Shown piece by piece: positions 55,259 to 63,736 of a stretch of DNA of 64,000 nucleotides. Origin of the DNA: BM003 sp963699835 (lineage in GTDB: Bacteria; Pseudomonadota; Gammaproteobacteria; Steroidobacterales; BM003); the NCBI GenBank assembly GCA_963699835.1, contig CAVOVJ010000009.1, positions 62,001 through 126,000 on the forward strand, written 5' to 3'. The position numbers and the translations under genes were made by a program. The notes under the pieces are model-generated. The model did no database searches. It saw only the letters and a list, made by a program, of their open reading frames with translations, and had not been told where the DNA came from. Each line of letters opens with the position of its first letter. Positions within the stretch are counted from its first letter, which is position 1.

Positions 55259-57763
55259 GTGAATCACAGCCGATCCAAACCGCTAGCGCTGGCCATTGCG
55301 GCCGCAATCGCCGCTACCGCGGGTGCACCGGGCACGGTTTATGCCCAGGCCGCGGTAGAAGAAATCGTCGTCACGGCACGCCAGCGCGAGGAGGCGTTGC
55401 AGGATGTGCCGGCAAGCATCACCGTGCTCACGGCGCGGGATCTCGAACGGGCTGGTGTCGAGCGGGCAGCGGATTTCGTCAGGCTGACCCCCGGCGTAAG
55501 CATGGTCAATGCGGCCGAAGTGGGCGACACCCAGGTCAATATTCGCGGCATCAACGGTGCGCGCGATGCCGAGAACAGTTTTGCTTTTATCGTGGACGGT
55601 ATTCTGCAGACCAATACAGCGGCGTTTAACCGCGAATACACAAACCTGCAGCAGATCGAAATCCTGAAAGGGCCACAGTCGGCGTTGTACGGACGCAATG
55701 CCGCGGCCGGTGCGATCATCGTTACCACCGAGAAGCCCGGTGACGAATTCGAGGCTCGTCTCAAAGGCTCGGTAGCCGAGGACTCCACCTACTACGGCAA
55801 TGCCTACCTGGCGGGGCCGCTCGGCAACACCGCCGGCTGGTCGGTCGATGGGGTCTGGCGCGAGAGCGACGGTTATTACAGCAACAGTTTCACCGGCGAC
55901 GATTCGGTCGATGATTTCGAGGACTGGGCGGTGAACGGCCGTTTCGTGTGGGATCCTACCGACGAGCTCAGTGTCGACGTCAAGGCGTCCTACGGTGAGG
56001 TCGATGCGTCGGCGATCTCGTTCAACGCCGCTTTTGCGTTGCCGGGCTTTGCAGGCATCGGTTTGCCCGGCGGCGAAAAGTGGTTCGAGGACGTCAATGA
56101 CCACGATTTCGAATTCCAGAACAACATCGATCCGCAGAACGATCAGGAGTCCAAGTCGCTGTCGGTGAAGGTCGACTACGACATGGACTGGGCAACAATG
56201 ACTGCGTGGACGTTTTACAGCGACATCGACAACTCGTTTTCGGCCGACGGTACCAGCGGCGCGTTCGGATTTTTCAATGACGACCCGACCTGCGAACAGA
56301 CGGTGGCGGACCAGTTCAACGCCGGGGTGGTCCTGCCGGCGCCGCAGATTCTTGCGCCGACGCCCGAGGATTCGTTGTTCGGGCCCTACACGCCGACTGC
56401 TTGTGACGGAACGCAGTACCAGGAACGCAACCAGGACGACTTCAGCGCCGAGATCCGTTTTGCGTCACCGGGCGACCAGCGCCTGCGGTGGCTGGCCGGC
56501 GGTTACTTCCTGACGCTTGAACGCGAGGTCGGGGTCAACCTCGGCGTCGACACCGGGACTGGTGTGACCGAGAACCTTTACGTGCCGCAGGGCAATCCGA
56601 ACTGGACCGAATCGCTGGTGTGGGACGAGTTCGACACCGACGTCTGGGCGGTGTTCGGGCAACTTGCCTATGACGTGATTCCATCGGTCGAAGCGGCGCT
56701 GGCGTTGCGTTACGACGTCGAAGACCGCGAGGTCAACAACAAGGTCCCGGCCGGCGTGACCACCATTTACGTGCCGGATGGTACGGGGGGGTTTCCGCTT
56801 AATCCTGGCCAGGTGTTTACCGATCCCTTCAATTCGGAGTTGCCGAGCAAGAAGGAATCGTGGGACAAGCTGCAGCCGAAGGTCAGCCTGCGCTGGGACA
56901 TCAATTACGAATGGACCGCCTACACCTCGTGGGGCGTCGGCTTCAAGAGCGGCGGCTTCAACAACTCGGGTAGCGGGGCGACGGTGGATCTTTTCTACAA
57001 CGGCCTGCTCGGCAACCCGGATGACCCGCAGTCGCAGTTCTACAACCCTGTATTTATCCAGGATGAGTTCGACGAGGAAACCTCGAGCGCGTTCGAAATC
57101 GGGATCAAGTCCGAGCTGATGGAAGGCAGGCTGTCGCTCGAGGGTGCGTATTACTACACTAAGGTCGACGATATGCAGTTCTTCGAGTTCCTGGTCGGAC
57201 CGTTCGGACTGCTGCGCACCGTCTCAAACATCGACGAGGTCGAAATTCAGGGCTTCGAAGTGGGGGCAAACTGGGCCGCGACCGACTGGTTCAGCCTCAG
57301 CGCCGGATTCAACTACACCGACAGCGAGATCCAGGACAACAGCTCGCGTCCCCAGACCGAGGGCAACGAGTCGCCCTATACGCCCGAGTACAATGGCAAT
57401 GTGGCGGCATTGTTCGACTACCCGATCGGCCGCAGCGGCCTTGATCTTATCGCCGGTGTCTATTACACAATCGTTGGCCCGACCTGGTTCCATACGGTCC
57501 AGGGCAGTCAGCGCACGTTGTTCGATCTCGGCTTCCCGGGTCTCGGCGTTGCCGATTACGGCGATACCGAACGCGACGATTACTACACGATCGATCTGCG
57601 CCTCGGTGTTGAAGGCGAGAACTGGTCGGCGGTGATCTACGGCACCAACATCACGGACGAGGATTACCTGGAAGAAGTCATTCCTGCGCCGGAGTTCGGC
57701 GGCTCGTTTGTCCACGTCGGTACCAGGGACCGCTGGGGGCTGGAGCTGACTTACCGCTTCTGA
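55259..57763 (+). CDS. TonB-dependent outer membrane receptor
   Basis: 834 aa. Start GTG 55259 (GGGAG ahead), followed by a signal peptide (LALAIAAAIAATAGAPGTVYA). The N-terminal VEEIVVTARQREEALQDVPASITVLTA is the TonB box/plug start; the plug shows DTQVNIRGI and LKGPQSALYGRNAAAGAI; the barrel ends with LELTYRF, a proper terminal Phe. An upstream ATG would add 14 residues. It imports a substrate across the outer membrane with TonB/ExbBD. It shares an operator with the catabolic cluster, so it probably imports the pathway substrate. No siderophore features are visible. Confidence 0.92.
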   Translation: MNHSRSKPLALAIAAAIAATAGAPGTVYAQAAVEEIVVTARQREEALQDVPASITVLTARDLERAGVERAADFVRLTPGVSMVNAAEVGDTQVNIRGINGARDAENSFAFIVDGILQTNTAAFNREYTNLQQIEILKGPQSALYGRNAAAGAIIVTTEKPGDEFEARLKGSVAEDSTYYGNAYLAGPLGNTAGWSVDGVWRESDGYYSNSFTGDDSVDDFEDWAVNGRFVWDPTDELSVDVKASYGEVDASAISFNAAFALPGFAGIGLPGGEKWFEDVNDHDFEFQNNIDPQNDQESKSLSVKVDYDMDWATMTAWTFYSDIDNSFSADGTSGAFGFFNDDPTCEQTVADQFNAGVVLPAPQILAPTPEDSLFGPYTPTACDGTQYQERNQDDFSAEIRFASPGDQRLRWLAGGYFLTLEREVGVNLGVDTGTGVTENLYVPQGNPNWTESLVWDEFDTDVWAVFGQLAYDVIPSVEAALALRYDVEDREVNNKVPAGVTTIYVPDGTGGFPLNPGQVFTDPFNSELPSKKESWDKLQPKVSLRWDINYEWTAYTSWGVGFKSGGFNNSGSGATVDLFYNGLLGNPDDPQSQFYNPVFIQDEFDEETSSAFEIGIKSELMEGRLSLEGAYYYTKVDDMQFFEFLVGPFGLLRTVSNIDEVEIQGFEVGANWAATDWFSLSAGFNYTDSEIQDNSSRPQTEGNESPYTPEYNGNVAALFDYPIGRSGLDLIAGVYYTIVGPTWFHTVQGSQRTLFDLGFPGLGVADYGDTERDDYYTIDLRLGVEGENWSAVIYGTNITDEDYLEEVIPAPEFGGSFVHVGTRDRWGLELTYRF

Positions 57764-57804
57764 GCGGCGTATCCGCCACCCGGGAAAGCCCGTTCGATGC
57801 GAGT

Positions 57805-57834
57805 GCGCCGGCCTTGAGCCGGCGCTTTTTTTTT
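57805..57834 (+). terminator. Rho-independent terminator of the TonB receptor
   Basis: Stem GCGCCGGC (57805-57812)/GCCGGCGC (57818-57825), loop CTTGA, then nine T (57826-57834). Confidence 0.9.
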
Positions 57835-57872
57835 GCGCGTCGCACCCCGGGCGGGGCACGCGGGCGGCTCGC

Positions 57873-58571
57873 TCAGGTGCGCAGCTCGACGTCGAAGCGT
57901 TCCGCAAACACCCGGCGCAGCTGTCCGAACACATGGCCGACGCGGATTACCGAAAAGTCGCTGAAGTCGATAATTGTGCTCGAGAGACCCTCGTCATTTG
58001 CATACAGCGAGGTGCCGTAGTCAAAGCTGACGTCCGCAGCCTCCCGAACTTCCGTTTCTATATCGGCGAGACGGTATTTGCTGCCTTTCAGCGACATGTT
58101 GGCCGAGGAACCGAAAACGGGCATTCGACGGGCCTGGGATTGTCGCGCCATCTCGTTGTGAAACTGTCCGGCATTGAACAGCATGTCCAGCGTGCCGCTT
58201 TTGCTTGAGGCTTCCACGACCCACGGATCCGCCGCGTTGACAAACAGGTGGTCGCGGCGAAACGGGGCGACGATCGAAAACGGCAGGTTCTCCTCTTCGA
58301 TCAGGCAGCGCACCATTTCATGGCGATCGGCATCCATCACATGGATGTCACGCGACAGTGCGGCGTTTGCAAACATGCCGCCGGGTTTGTCCCATGACCT
58401 TTGCTTGGCGGCGTATATGCGGCGGATTCCGTCCGCGGTCGCGGCCACAATGGCATACGCGACATCGAGCGGCGCGATAGCGACGCCGCCGGCTGCGATC
58501 GCATCCATCACGGTTCGCACATCCGCGCTGAGCGTGGCCGCGGCAACAGGGTCTGCGGTAGTTCGATTCAC
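57873..58571 (-). CDS. Sua5/YrdC-like protein
   Basis: 232 aa. The YrdC-type fold is suggested by GGVAIAPLDVAYAIVAATADGIRRIYAAKQRSWDKPGGMF (the P-T-E-T-x-Y-G and K-x-R segments are here PLDVAYAIV and AKQRSWDK), LPFSIVAPF, and FGSSANMSLKG, which corresponds to the S-x-N-x-SG motif. Catalytic and threonine-binding motifs are diverged, so canonical threonylcarbamoyl-AMP synthesis is uncertain. A carbamoyl-transferase-like function on another substrate is possible. Single gene convergent with the TonB receptor; its start precedes the hydrogenase gap. Confidence 0.65.
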   Translation of the reverse strand: MNRTTADPVAAATLSADVRTVMDAIAAGGVAIAPLDVAYAIVAATADGIRRIYAAKQRSWDKPGGMFANAALSRDIHVMDADRHEMVRCLIEEENLPFSIVAPFRRDHLFVNAADPWVVEASSKSGTLDMLFNAGQFHNEMARQSQARRMPVFGSSANMSLKGSKYRLADIETEVREAADVSFDYGTSLYANDEGLSSTIIDFSDFSVIRVGHVFGQLRRVFAERFDVELRT

Positions 58572-58996
58572 CGCCTGATTTTACTTGGGCGCAATCGGGA
58601 GCGCCGGTTTTTTTGCGCTTCCAGCTCCCGTTTCCGTACCTGTACCCGATTGAGCAGTGGCTTGCGCAAAGATCCGGTGGTTCGGAACTTGCCTCGGGGG
58701 GAGCACAAGCCACCGCCGCGAGACAGCAGACACGGTAGATGTTGCGTTGCAGTACCGCTGAAGCCGCGTAGTGATCTGCGCAGATAAGGGTACGTATCAA
58801 CCACGATGCCCAGTAATGCGGTGACGCTGCATTATTCGACGAACTAAAAAGAGTGCATGCACAAACCCTGTGACGGCAGGGTGGGCTGACCCGGATTCCG
58901 TTCGTAATTGGTCCCCGCGGCGTTTGCGGGATGAAAGACATGCGGGTGTCGCGGTCAGCGAATAACAAGCAAGGGTCCAATAAAGAGGGCAACGCC
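58572..58996. other. Control region before the hydrogenase operon, non-coding
   Basis: 425 bases. No believable gene. A 6-bp inverted repeat ACCCTG/CAGGGT with a six-base centre (58864-58881) and two other short hairpins are visible. I found neither a sigma-54 promoter nor an FNR box. A promoter for hyaA must lie here. Confidence 0.4.
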
Positions 58997-60088
58997 ATGG
59001 CTGTACACGAAACCCTGTACGAGGTCATGCGCCAGCATGGCATTACTCGTCGTAGTTTTCTCAAGTTCTGTAGCCTGACCGCGGCCGGGCTGGGGATGGG
59101 GCCGGAATTCGCGGGCAAGCTCGCCCACGCGCTCGAGACCAAACCCCGTACGCCGGTCATCTGGCTGCACGGACTGGAGTGCACGTGTTGCACCGAGTCG
59201 TTTATCCGTTCCGGCAACCCGCTCGCGGGCGACGTTATTCTGTCGATGATCTCGCTCGACTACGATGACACGCTGATGGCCGCCGCCGGACACCAGGCCG
59301 AGGAACTGCTCGAACAGACCATCGAGAAATACGACGGTCAGTACGTGCTTGCCTGCGAGGGCAACCCGCCGCTCAACGAGGACGGGATGTACTGCATTCA
59401 GGGCGGCATTCCGTACGTGGAAAAACTCAAGCACATGGCCGACCACTGCAAGGCGATCGTCGCATGGGGCTCCTGTGCCTCCTGGGGCTGCGTCCAGGCA
59501 GCCAAACCGAATCCTACCCGCGCCGTACCGATCCACAAGGTCATTCGTGACAAACCGATCGTCAAGGTGCCGGGCTGCCCCCCGATCGCCGAAGTCATGA
59601 CCGGGGTGTTGACCTACATGATCGCGTTCGACCGGCTGCCGCCGCTCGACCGCCAGGGCCGGCCGAAGATGTTCTACAGCCAGCGTCTGCACGACAAATG
59701 CTATCGGCGTCCGCATTTCGATGCCGGCCAGTTCGTGGAACGCTTCGATGACGAAGGCGCGCGCAGGGGTTATTGCCTTTACAAGGTCGGGTGCAAGGGT
59801 CCGACGACATACAACGCGTGCTCGACGATTGAATGGAACGGTGGCCTTTCCTGGCCGGTCAAATCCGGGCATGGCTGCCTCGGGTGCGCCGAAAACGATT
59901 TTTGGGACAAAGGTTCCTTCTACAGCGCTGTCACCACCGCCGGTTTCTCGGCCGGTGCCGAAGCCACCGCGGACAAAGTCGGCGCAGCCCTGGCCGGTGC
60001 GGCGGCGATCGGTGTCGCGGCCCATGCTGCGGCGACGGCGGTTAGCCGTATGAAGCGCAAACAGTCTGAGGAGAGCAGCAATGGCTAG
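58997..60088 (+). CDS. hyaA: [NiFe]-hydrogenase small subunit, O2-tolerant group 1 type
   Basis: 363 aa from MAVHETLYEV (AGAGGG ahead; an earlier ATG adds 22 residues). Tat signal TRRSFLKFCS at 17-26. Proximal cluster ligands: Cys62, Cys64, Cys65 (GLECTCCTESF), Cys160 and Cys165 (WGSCASWGC), Cys194 (PGCPP): all six Cys that make the [4Fe-3S] cluster of oxygen-tolerant enzymes. Distal and medial ligands follow (DKCYRRPHF, GYCLYKVGCKGPTTYNAC, CLGCAE). A C-terminal membrane helix (VGAALAGAAAIGVAAHAAATAV) anchors it. It passes electrons from the NiFe site to HyaC. Very close to E. coli HyaA along its length. Confidence 0.96.
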   Translation: MAVHETLYEVMRQHGITRRSFLKFCSLTAAGLGMGPEFAGKLAHALETKPRTPVIWLHGLECTCCTESFIRSGNPLAGDVILSMISLDYDDTLMAAAGHQAEELLEQTIEKYDGQYVLACEGNPPLNEDGMYCIQGGIPYVEKLKHMADHCKAIVAWGSCASWGCVQAAKPNPTRAVPIHKVIRDKPIVKVPGCPPIAEVMTGVLTYMIAFDRLPPLDRQGRPKMFYSQRLHDKCYRRPHFDAGQFVERFDDEGARRGYCLYKVGCKGPTTYNACSTIEWNGGLSWPVKSGHGCLGCAENDFWDKGSFYSAVTTAGFSAGAEATADKVGAALAGAAAIGVAAHAAATAVSRMKRKQSEESSNG

Positions 60089-61874
60089 TACAGTTACCCC
60101 CAACGGCTTCTCCCTCGACGATAGCGGTCAGCGGGTGGTCGTAGATCCGATTTGCCGCATCGAGGGTCATTTGCGCATCGAGGTCAACCTCGACGAGAGC
60201 AATACCATTCGCAACGCGGTATCCACCGGCAATATGTGGCGCGGTCTCGAGGTCATCCTGAAAGGCCGCGATCCGCGTGATGCGTGGGCCTTCGTCGAGC
60301 GTATTTGTGGAGTTTGCACCGGCGTGCATGCGCTTGCCTCGGTTCGCACCGTCGAGGATGCGCTGGGTATCGACATACCGCGCAACGCCAATTCGATCCG
60401 CAACCTGATGATGCTGGCGCAATACACGCAGGACCATCTCGTCCATTTCTATCACCTGCACGCGCTTGACTGGGTGGACGTGGTCAGCGCGTTGAGTGCC
60501 GATCCTGCTGCCACCTCGCAATTGCAGCAGAGCATCTCGAGTTGGCGCAATTCCTCGCCCGGATATTTCCGCGATGTACAGAACAAGCTGAAGCGCTTTG
60601 TCGAGTCCGGGCAACTGGGTCCCTTTGCCAATGCCTACTGGGGCAGCGACGCGTACCGCTTGCCGGCAGAGGCCAACCTGATGGCTGTGGCGCATTATCT
60701 CGAGGCGCTCGATTTCCAGAAAGAGATCGTCAAGATCCACGCAATTTTCGGCGGGCGTAATCCGCACCCGAACTGGATCGTCGGCGGCGTGCCCTGCTCG
60801 ATCAACGTTGACCAGGTTGGTGCCACCGGCACTGTGCATATGGCCTGGCTCAACATGGTCTCGGACATCATCAATCAGTCGATCGAGTTTATCGACAAGG
60901 TTTATATCCCGGACCTCAAGGCGATCGCCTCGTTCTACAAGGACTGGGGTTACGGTGGCGGCCTGGCCGGCAAGAACATGTTGTCATACGGCGACTTCCC
61001 GATGATTGCCAATCAATGGGACAGCGACAGTCTTGCCCTGCCGGCCGGTGCAATCGTCGATGGCGATCTCAGCACCGTCCACGAGGTCGATACCCGCGAT
61101 CTCGAGCAGATCCAGGAGTTCGTCAACCACTCGTGGTACCGCTACGATGACGAGAACCGCGGTCTGCATCCGTGGGAAGGTGTGACCGAGCCGAACTTCG
61201 AGCTCGGCCCGAATCTCAAGGGCACGAAGACCAGGATCGAGGAGATCGATGAAGGCGCCAAGTACTCGTGGCTGAAAGCGCCGCGCTGGAAAGGCCATGC
61301 GATGGAAGTCGGGCCGTTGTCGCGCTTCGTGATTGCCTACGCGTCGGGTCGCGAGGACGTGAAGGAGCTGGTCGACTCGACGTTGTCCGAGCTCGGGCTG
61401 CCGCTGCCGGCGTTGTTCTCGACGTTGGGCCGCACCGCGGCACGGGGGCTGGAGTGCACCTGGTCGGCGCACAAGATGCGCGAGGTCTTTGACGACATGA
61501 TGGCCAACATCAAGGCGGGCGATGTTGCGACCGCCAACATGGATATGTGGGAGCCTTCCACCTGGCCCAATGACGTCAAGGGTGTCGGCATGGTCGAAGC
61601 ACCGCGTGGCGCGCTTGGTCACTGGATCCATATCAAGGACTCGAAGATCGAAAACTATCAGGCCATCGTGCCCTCGACCTGGAATGCATCGCCGCGTGAT
61701 CCGGCCGGTAATATCGGCGCCTATGAGGCGTCCCTGCTCGGCACCCCGCTGGCGAATGCGGAGCAGCCGCTCGAAATTCTTCGCACCATCCACAGCTTCG
61801 ATCCGTGCCTGGCCTGCGCCAGTCACGTGATGTCGCCGGATGGTGAGGAGCTGGCGGTGATCAAGGTTCGCTGA
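60081..61874 (+). CDS. hyaB: [NiFe]-hydrogenase large subunit
   Basis: 597 aa; ATG overlaps the hyaA stop (ATGGCTAG). NiFe ligands: RICGVCTGVHA near the N-terminus and DPCLACASH near the end. The last 15 residues, after His, are the peptide removed by HyaD (VMSPDGEELAVIKVR). RIEGHLRIEVN and the remaining order are standard for group 1. It oxidises H2 in the periplasm after Tat export with HyaA. A 7-bp hairpin follows the stop. Confidence 0.96.
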   Translation: MASTVTPNGFSLDDSGQRVVVDPICRIEGHLRIEVNLDESNTIRNAVSTGNMWRGLEVILKGRDPRDAWAFVERICGVCTGVHALASVRTVEDALGIDIPRNANSIRNLMMLAQYTQDHLVHFYHLHALDWVDVVSALSADPAATSQLQQSISSWRNSSPGYFRDVQNKLKRFVESGQLGPFANAYWGSDAYRLPAEANLMAVAHYLEALDFQKEIVKIHAIFGGRNPHPNWIVGGVPCSINVDQVGATGTVHMAWLNMVSDIINQSIEFIDKVYIPDLKAIASFYKDWGYGGGLAGKNMLSYGDFPMIANQWDSDSLALPAGAIVDGDLSTVHEVDTRDLEQIQEFVNHSWYRYDDENRGLHPWEGVTEPNFELGPNLKGTKTRIEEIDEGAKYSWLKAPRWKGHAMEVGPLSRFVIAYASGREDVKELVDSTLSELGLPLPALFSTLGRTAARGLECTWSAHKMREVFDDMMANIKAGDVATANMDMWEPSTWPNDVKGVGMVEAPRGALGHWIHIKDSKIENYQAIVPSTWNASPRDPAGNIGAYEASLLGTPLANAEQPLEILRTIHSFDPCLACASHVMSPDGEELAVIKVR

Positions 61875-61890
61875 GGCCGTTGAGAGCTGG

Positions 61891-61910
61891 CGCCGGGCTG
61901 CAACCCGGCG
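61891..61910 (+). other. Intercistronic hairpin between hyaB and hyaC
   Basis: CGCCGGG/CCCGGCG with loop CTGCAA. No T tract, so it is more likely an RNA-stability or processing element than a terminator, and would allow more structural subunit than cytochrome. Confidence 0.5.
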
Positions 61911-61940
61911 TTCGCTCCCTGACAACACTGGAGAAATGCT

Positions 61941-62648
61941 ATGAGCAGCAGTACAGCGGCAAGTGGACAGGAGATGCGTAGCCTGAAGCCGGTGTACGTG
62001 TATGAGGCGCCGGTGCGGATCTGGCACTGGACTCATGCGCTTTCGATCATCGTGCTTTCGATAACCGGGTATCTTATTGCCAACCCGCTTCCTTCCATCC
62101 ATGGCGAAGCCAGCGATCATTTCATGATGGGCTACATGCGAATGATCCACTTTATCGCCGGCTACGTCTTTGCCATCGGGTTCGTAGTAAGGATCTACTG
62201 GGCGTTCGTCGGCAACAGGTACTCGCGCGAGTTGTTTGTTCTGCCGATCTTCAATCGTGCCTGGTGGGCCGGGCTGTTGCATGAAATCAAGTACTACCTG
62301 TTCCTGACCCGCGACGTTGAAAAGACCACGGGACACAACCCGCTGGCGCAGTCGGCGATGTGGGTTTTCAACGTAATCCTCGGGCTATTTATGATAATCA
62401 GCGGGTTCGCGCTCTACGGCGAAGGTCTCGGTGTCGGTAGCTGGGCTGACAACCTGTTCGGCTGGCTGATTCCGCTGATGGGCAGTTCGCAAGAAGTCAA
62501 AATGTGGCATACGCTCGGAATGTGGCTGTTCCTGGTTTTTTCGGTGATCCACATCTACATGGCGATTCGTGCCGACATCATGGGCCGAGAGAGCAGCGTC
62601 AGCACGATCATGGGTGGCTGGCGTTTCTGGAAGGACGACCGGCCGTAG
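61941..62648 (+). CDS. hyaC: Hydrogenase b-type cytochrome subunit
   Basis: 235 aa, four membrane helices. Family motifs APVRIWHWTHALSIIVLSITGYLI (haem His), FMMGYMRMIHFIAGYVFAIGFVVRIYWA (His), and MWHTLGMWLFLVFSVIHIYMA (two His). It transfers electrons from HyaA to quinone. Good RBS (GGAGAAA). Ends WRFWKDDRP. Confidence 0.94.
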   Translation: MSSSTAASGQEMRSLKPVYVYEAPVRIWHWTHALSIIVLSITGYLIANPLPSIHGEASDHFMMGYMRMIHFIAGYVFAIGFVVRIYWAFVGNRYSRELFVLPIFNRAWWAGLLHEIKYYLFLTRDVEKTTGHNPLAQSAMWVFNVILGLFMIISGFALYGEGLGVGSWADNLFGWLIPLMGSSQEVKMWHTLGMWLFLVFSVIHIYMAIRADIMGRESSVSTIMGGWRFWKDDRP

Positions 62649-62664
62649 CGCCGGATCCTGGCTG

Positions 62665-63267
62665 ATGGATATTGCCGACCAGAGCGCGGTGACCGACCCG
62701 GTTCGTTATGACACCTTGATTCTCGGGCTCGGCAACGTCTTGTGGGCCGACGAAGGTTTTGGCGTACGCGCGGCGGAAGCGCTCAATGCGCGCTTCCGCT
62801 TCGGCCCGGGGGTGCACGTAATGGACGGCGGCACCCAGGGGATTTTTTTGATCCCGATGGTGCGTTCCGCCGCTCAGCTCCTGATTCTCGATGCGGTCGA
62901 TTACGGCCTCGAACCGGGCACGCTCAAGGTCGTGCTTGGCGACGATGTGCCGAGCTTTATGGGCGCGAAGAAAGTCAGTATGCACCAGGCGGGATTCCAG
63001 GAGGTCCTGATGTCGGCGAAGCTGACCGGCGACTTTCCGGATAAGATCGCGCTGGTCGGCGTCCAGCCGCAGCTACTCGATGACTATGGCGGGAGTCTGA
63101 CCGACCGGGTCAAGGCGCGCGTGCCGGACGCACTCGAGGCGGCGCTGGCGGTCCTGTCGGACTGGGGCGTCGCCTTTGAATCACGTTCCGAGCCGCTGGC
63201 CGAGTCCGACCTGATCGGGCCGGGCGCACTGGCCATCGACGGTTACGAAAGTGGCCGCCCGGTCTGA
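62665..63267 (+). CDS. hyaD: Hydrogenase maturation protease
   Basis: 200 aa from MDIADQSAVTD. GLGNVLWADEGFGVRAAE (Glu nickel ligand), DAVDYG (Asp), and SMHQAGFQEVL (His) are the Ni-sensing residues of HybD/HyaD. It cleaves the C-terminal peptide of HyaB after nickel insertion. Long upstream frames lie inside hyaC. The protein continues past the usual core with a Pro/Gly-rich tail. Confidence 0.92.
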   Translation: MDIADQSAVTDPVRYDTLILGLGNVLWADEGFGVRAAEALNARFRFGPGVHVMDGGTQGIFLIPMVRSAAQLLILDAVDYGLEPGTLKVVLGDDVPSFMGAKKVSMHQAGFQEVLMSAKLTGDFPDKIALVGVQPQLLDDYGGSLTDRVKARVPDALEAALAVLSDWGVAFESRSEPLAESDLIGPGALAIDGYESGRPV

Positions 63268-63282
63268 AGGAGACTAACGACC

Positions 63283-63702
63283 GTGACCCATGCATTGATC
63301 CAAAGACTGTTCGATGATTTCGGCTACCCGGAGATCGACCTCGATAACCACGCTGAGTTCGTCGACCGGGCCGGGGTCAACGTGTTGTTTTTTCCCGGCG
63401 ATCCGCAGCAGTATCGCGAGACGACCGATGTCGCCGTGGTGTTGCCGGAACTGGTCGCCGCGTTGGATGGGCGGTTGAGCGCGGGTGTCGTGAAACGCGA
63501 CCGCGATGTCGAAGTGGCATTACAGAAGCGCTACGGTTTTCGCCAGTGGCCGTGCCTCGTTTTCGTCCGCGAAGGCGGATATCTCGGTGCGCTCGAGCGG
63601 GTCCAGAACTGGTCCGAATATCTCGAAGACATCAATCAATTGATGCGGTCGGAAGCAAAGCGGCCACCTACGTTCAGTATCCCGCTGGTCGCGGAATCCT
63701 GA
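63283..63702 (+). CDS. hyaE: Hydrogenase accessory protein HyaE (thioredoxin-like)
   Basis: 139 aa, start GTG 63283 with AAGGAGA about ten bases ahead. A thioredoxin fold without the CxxC pair: VNVLFFPGDPQQYRETTDVAVVLPELVAAL, VVKRDRDVEVALQKRYGFRQWPCLVFVREGGYLG. HyaE/HoxO/HupG proteins act as chaperones for the Tat-exported small subunit in O2-tolerant systems. Confidence 0.88.
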   Translation: MTHALIQRLFDDFGYPEIDLDNHAEFVDRAGVNVLFFPGDPQQYRETTDVAVVLPELVAALDGRLSAGVVKRDRDVEVALQKRYGFRQWPCLVFVREGGYLGALERVQNWSEYLEDINQLMRSEAKRPPTFSIPLVAES

Positions 63703-63736
63703 TGCCGCAACGGACCGCCATGGGGAGAGTAAGGCG

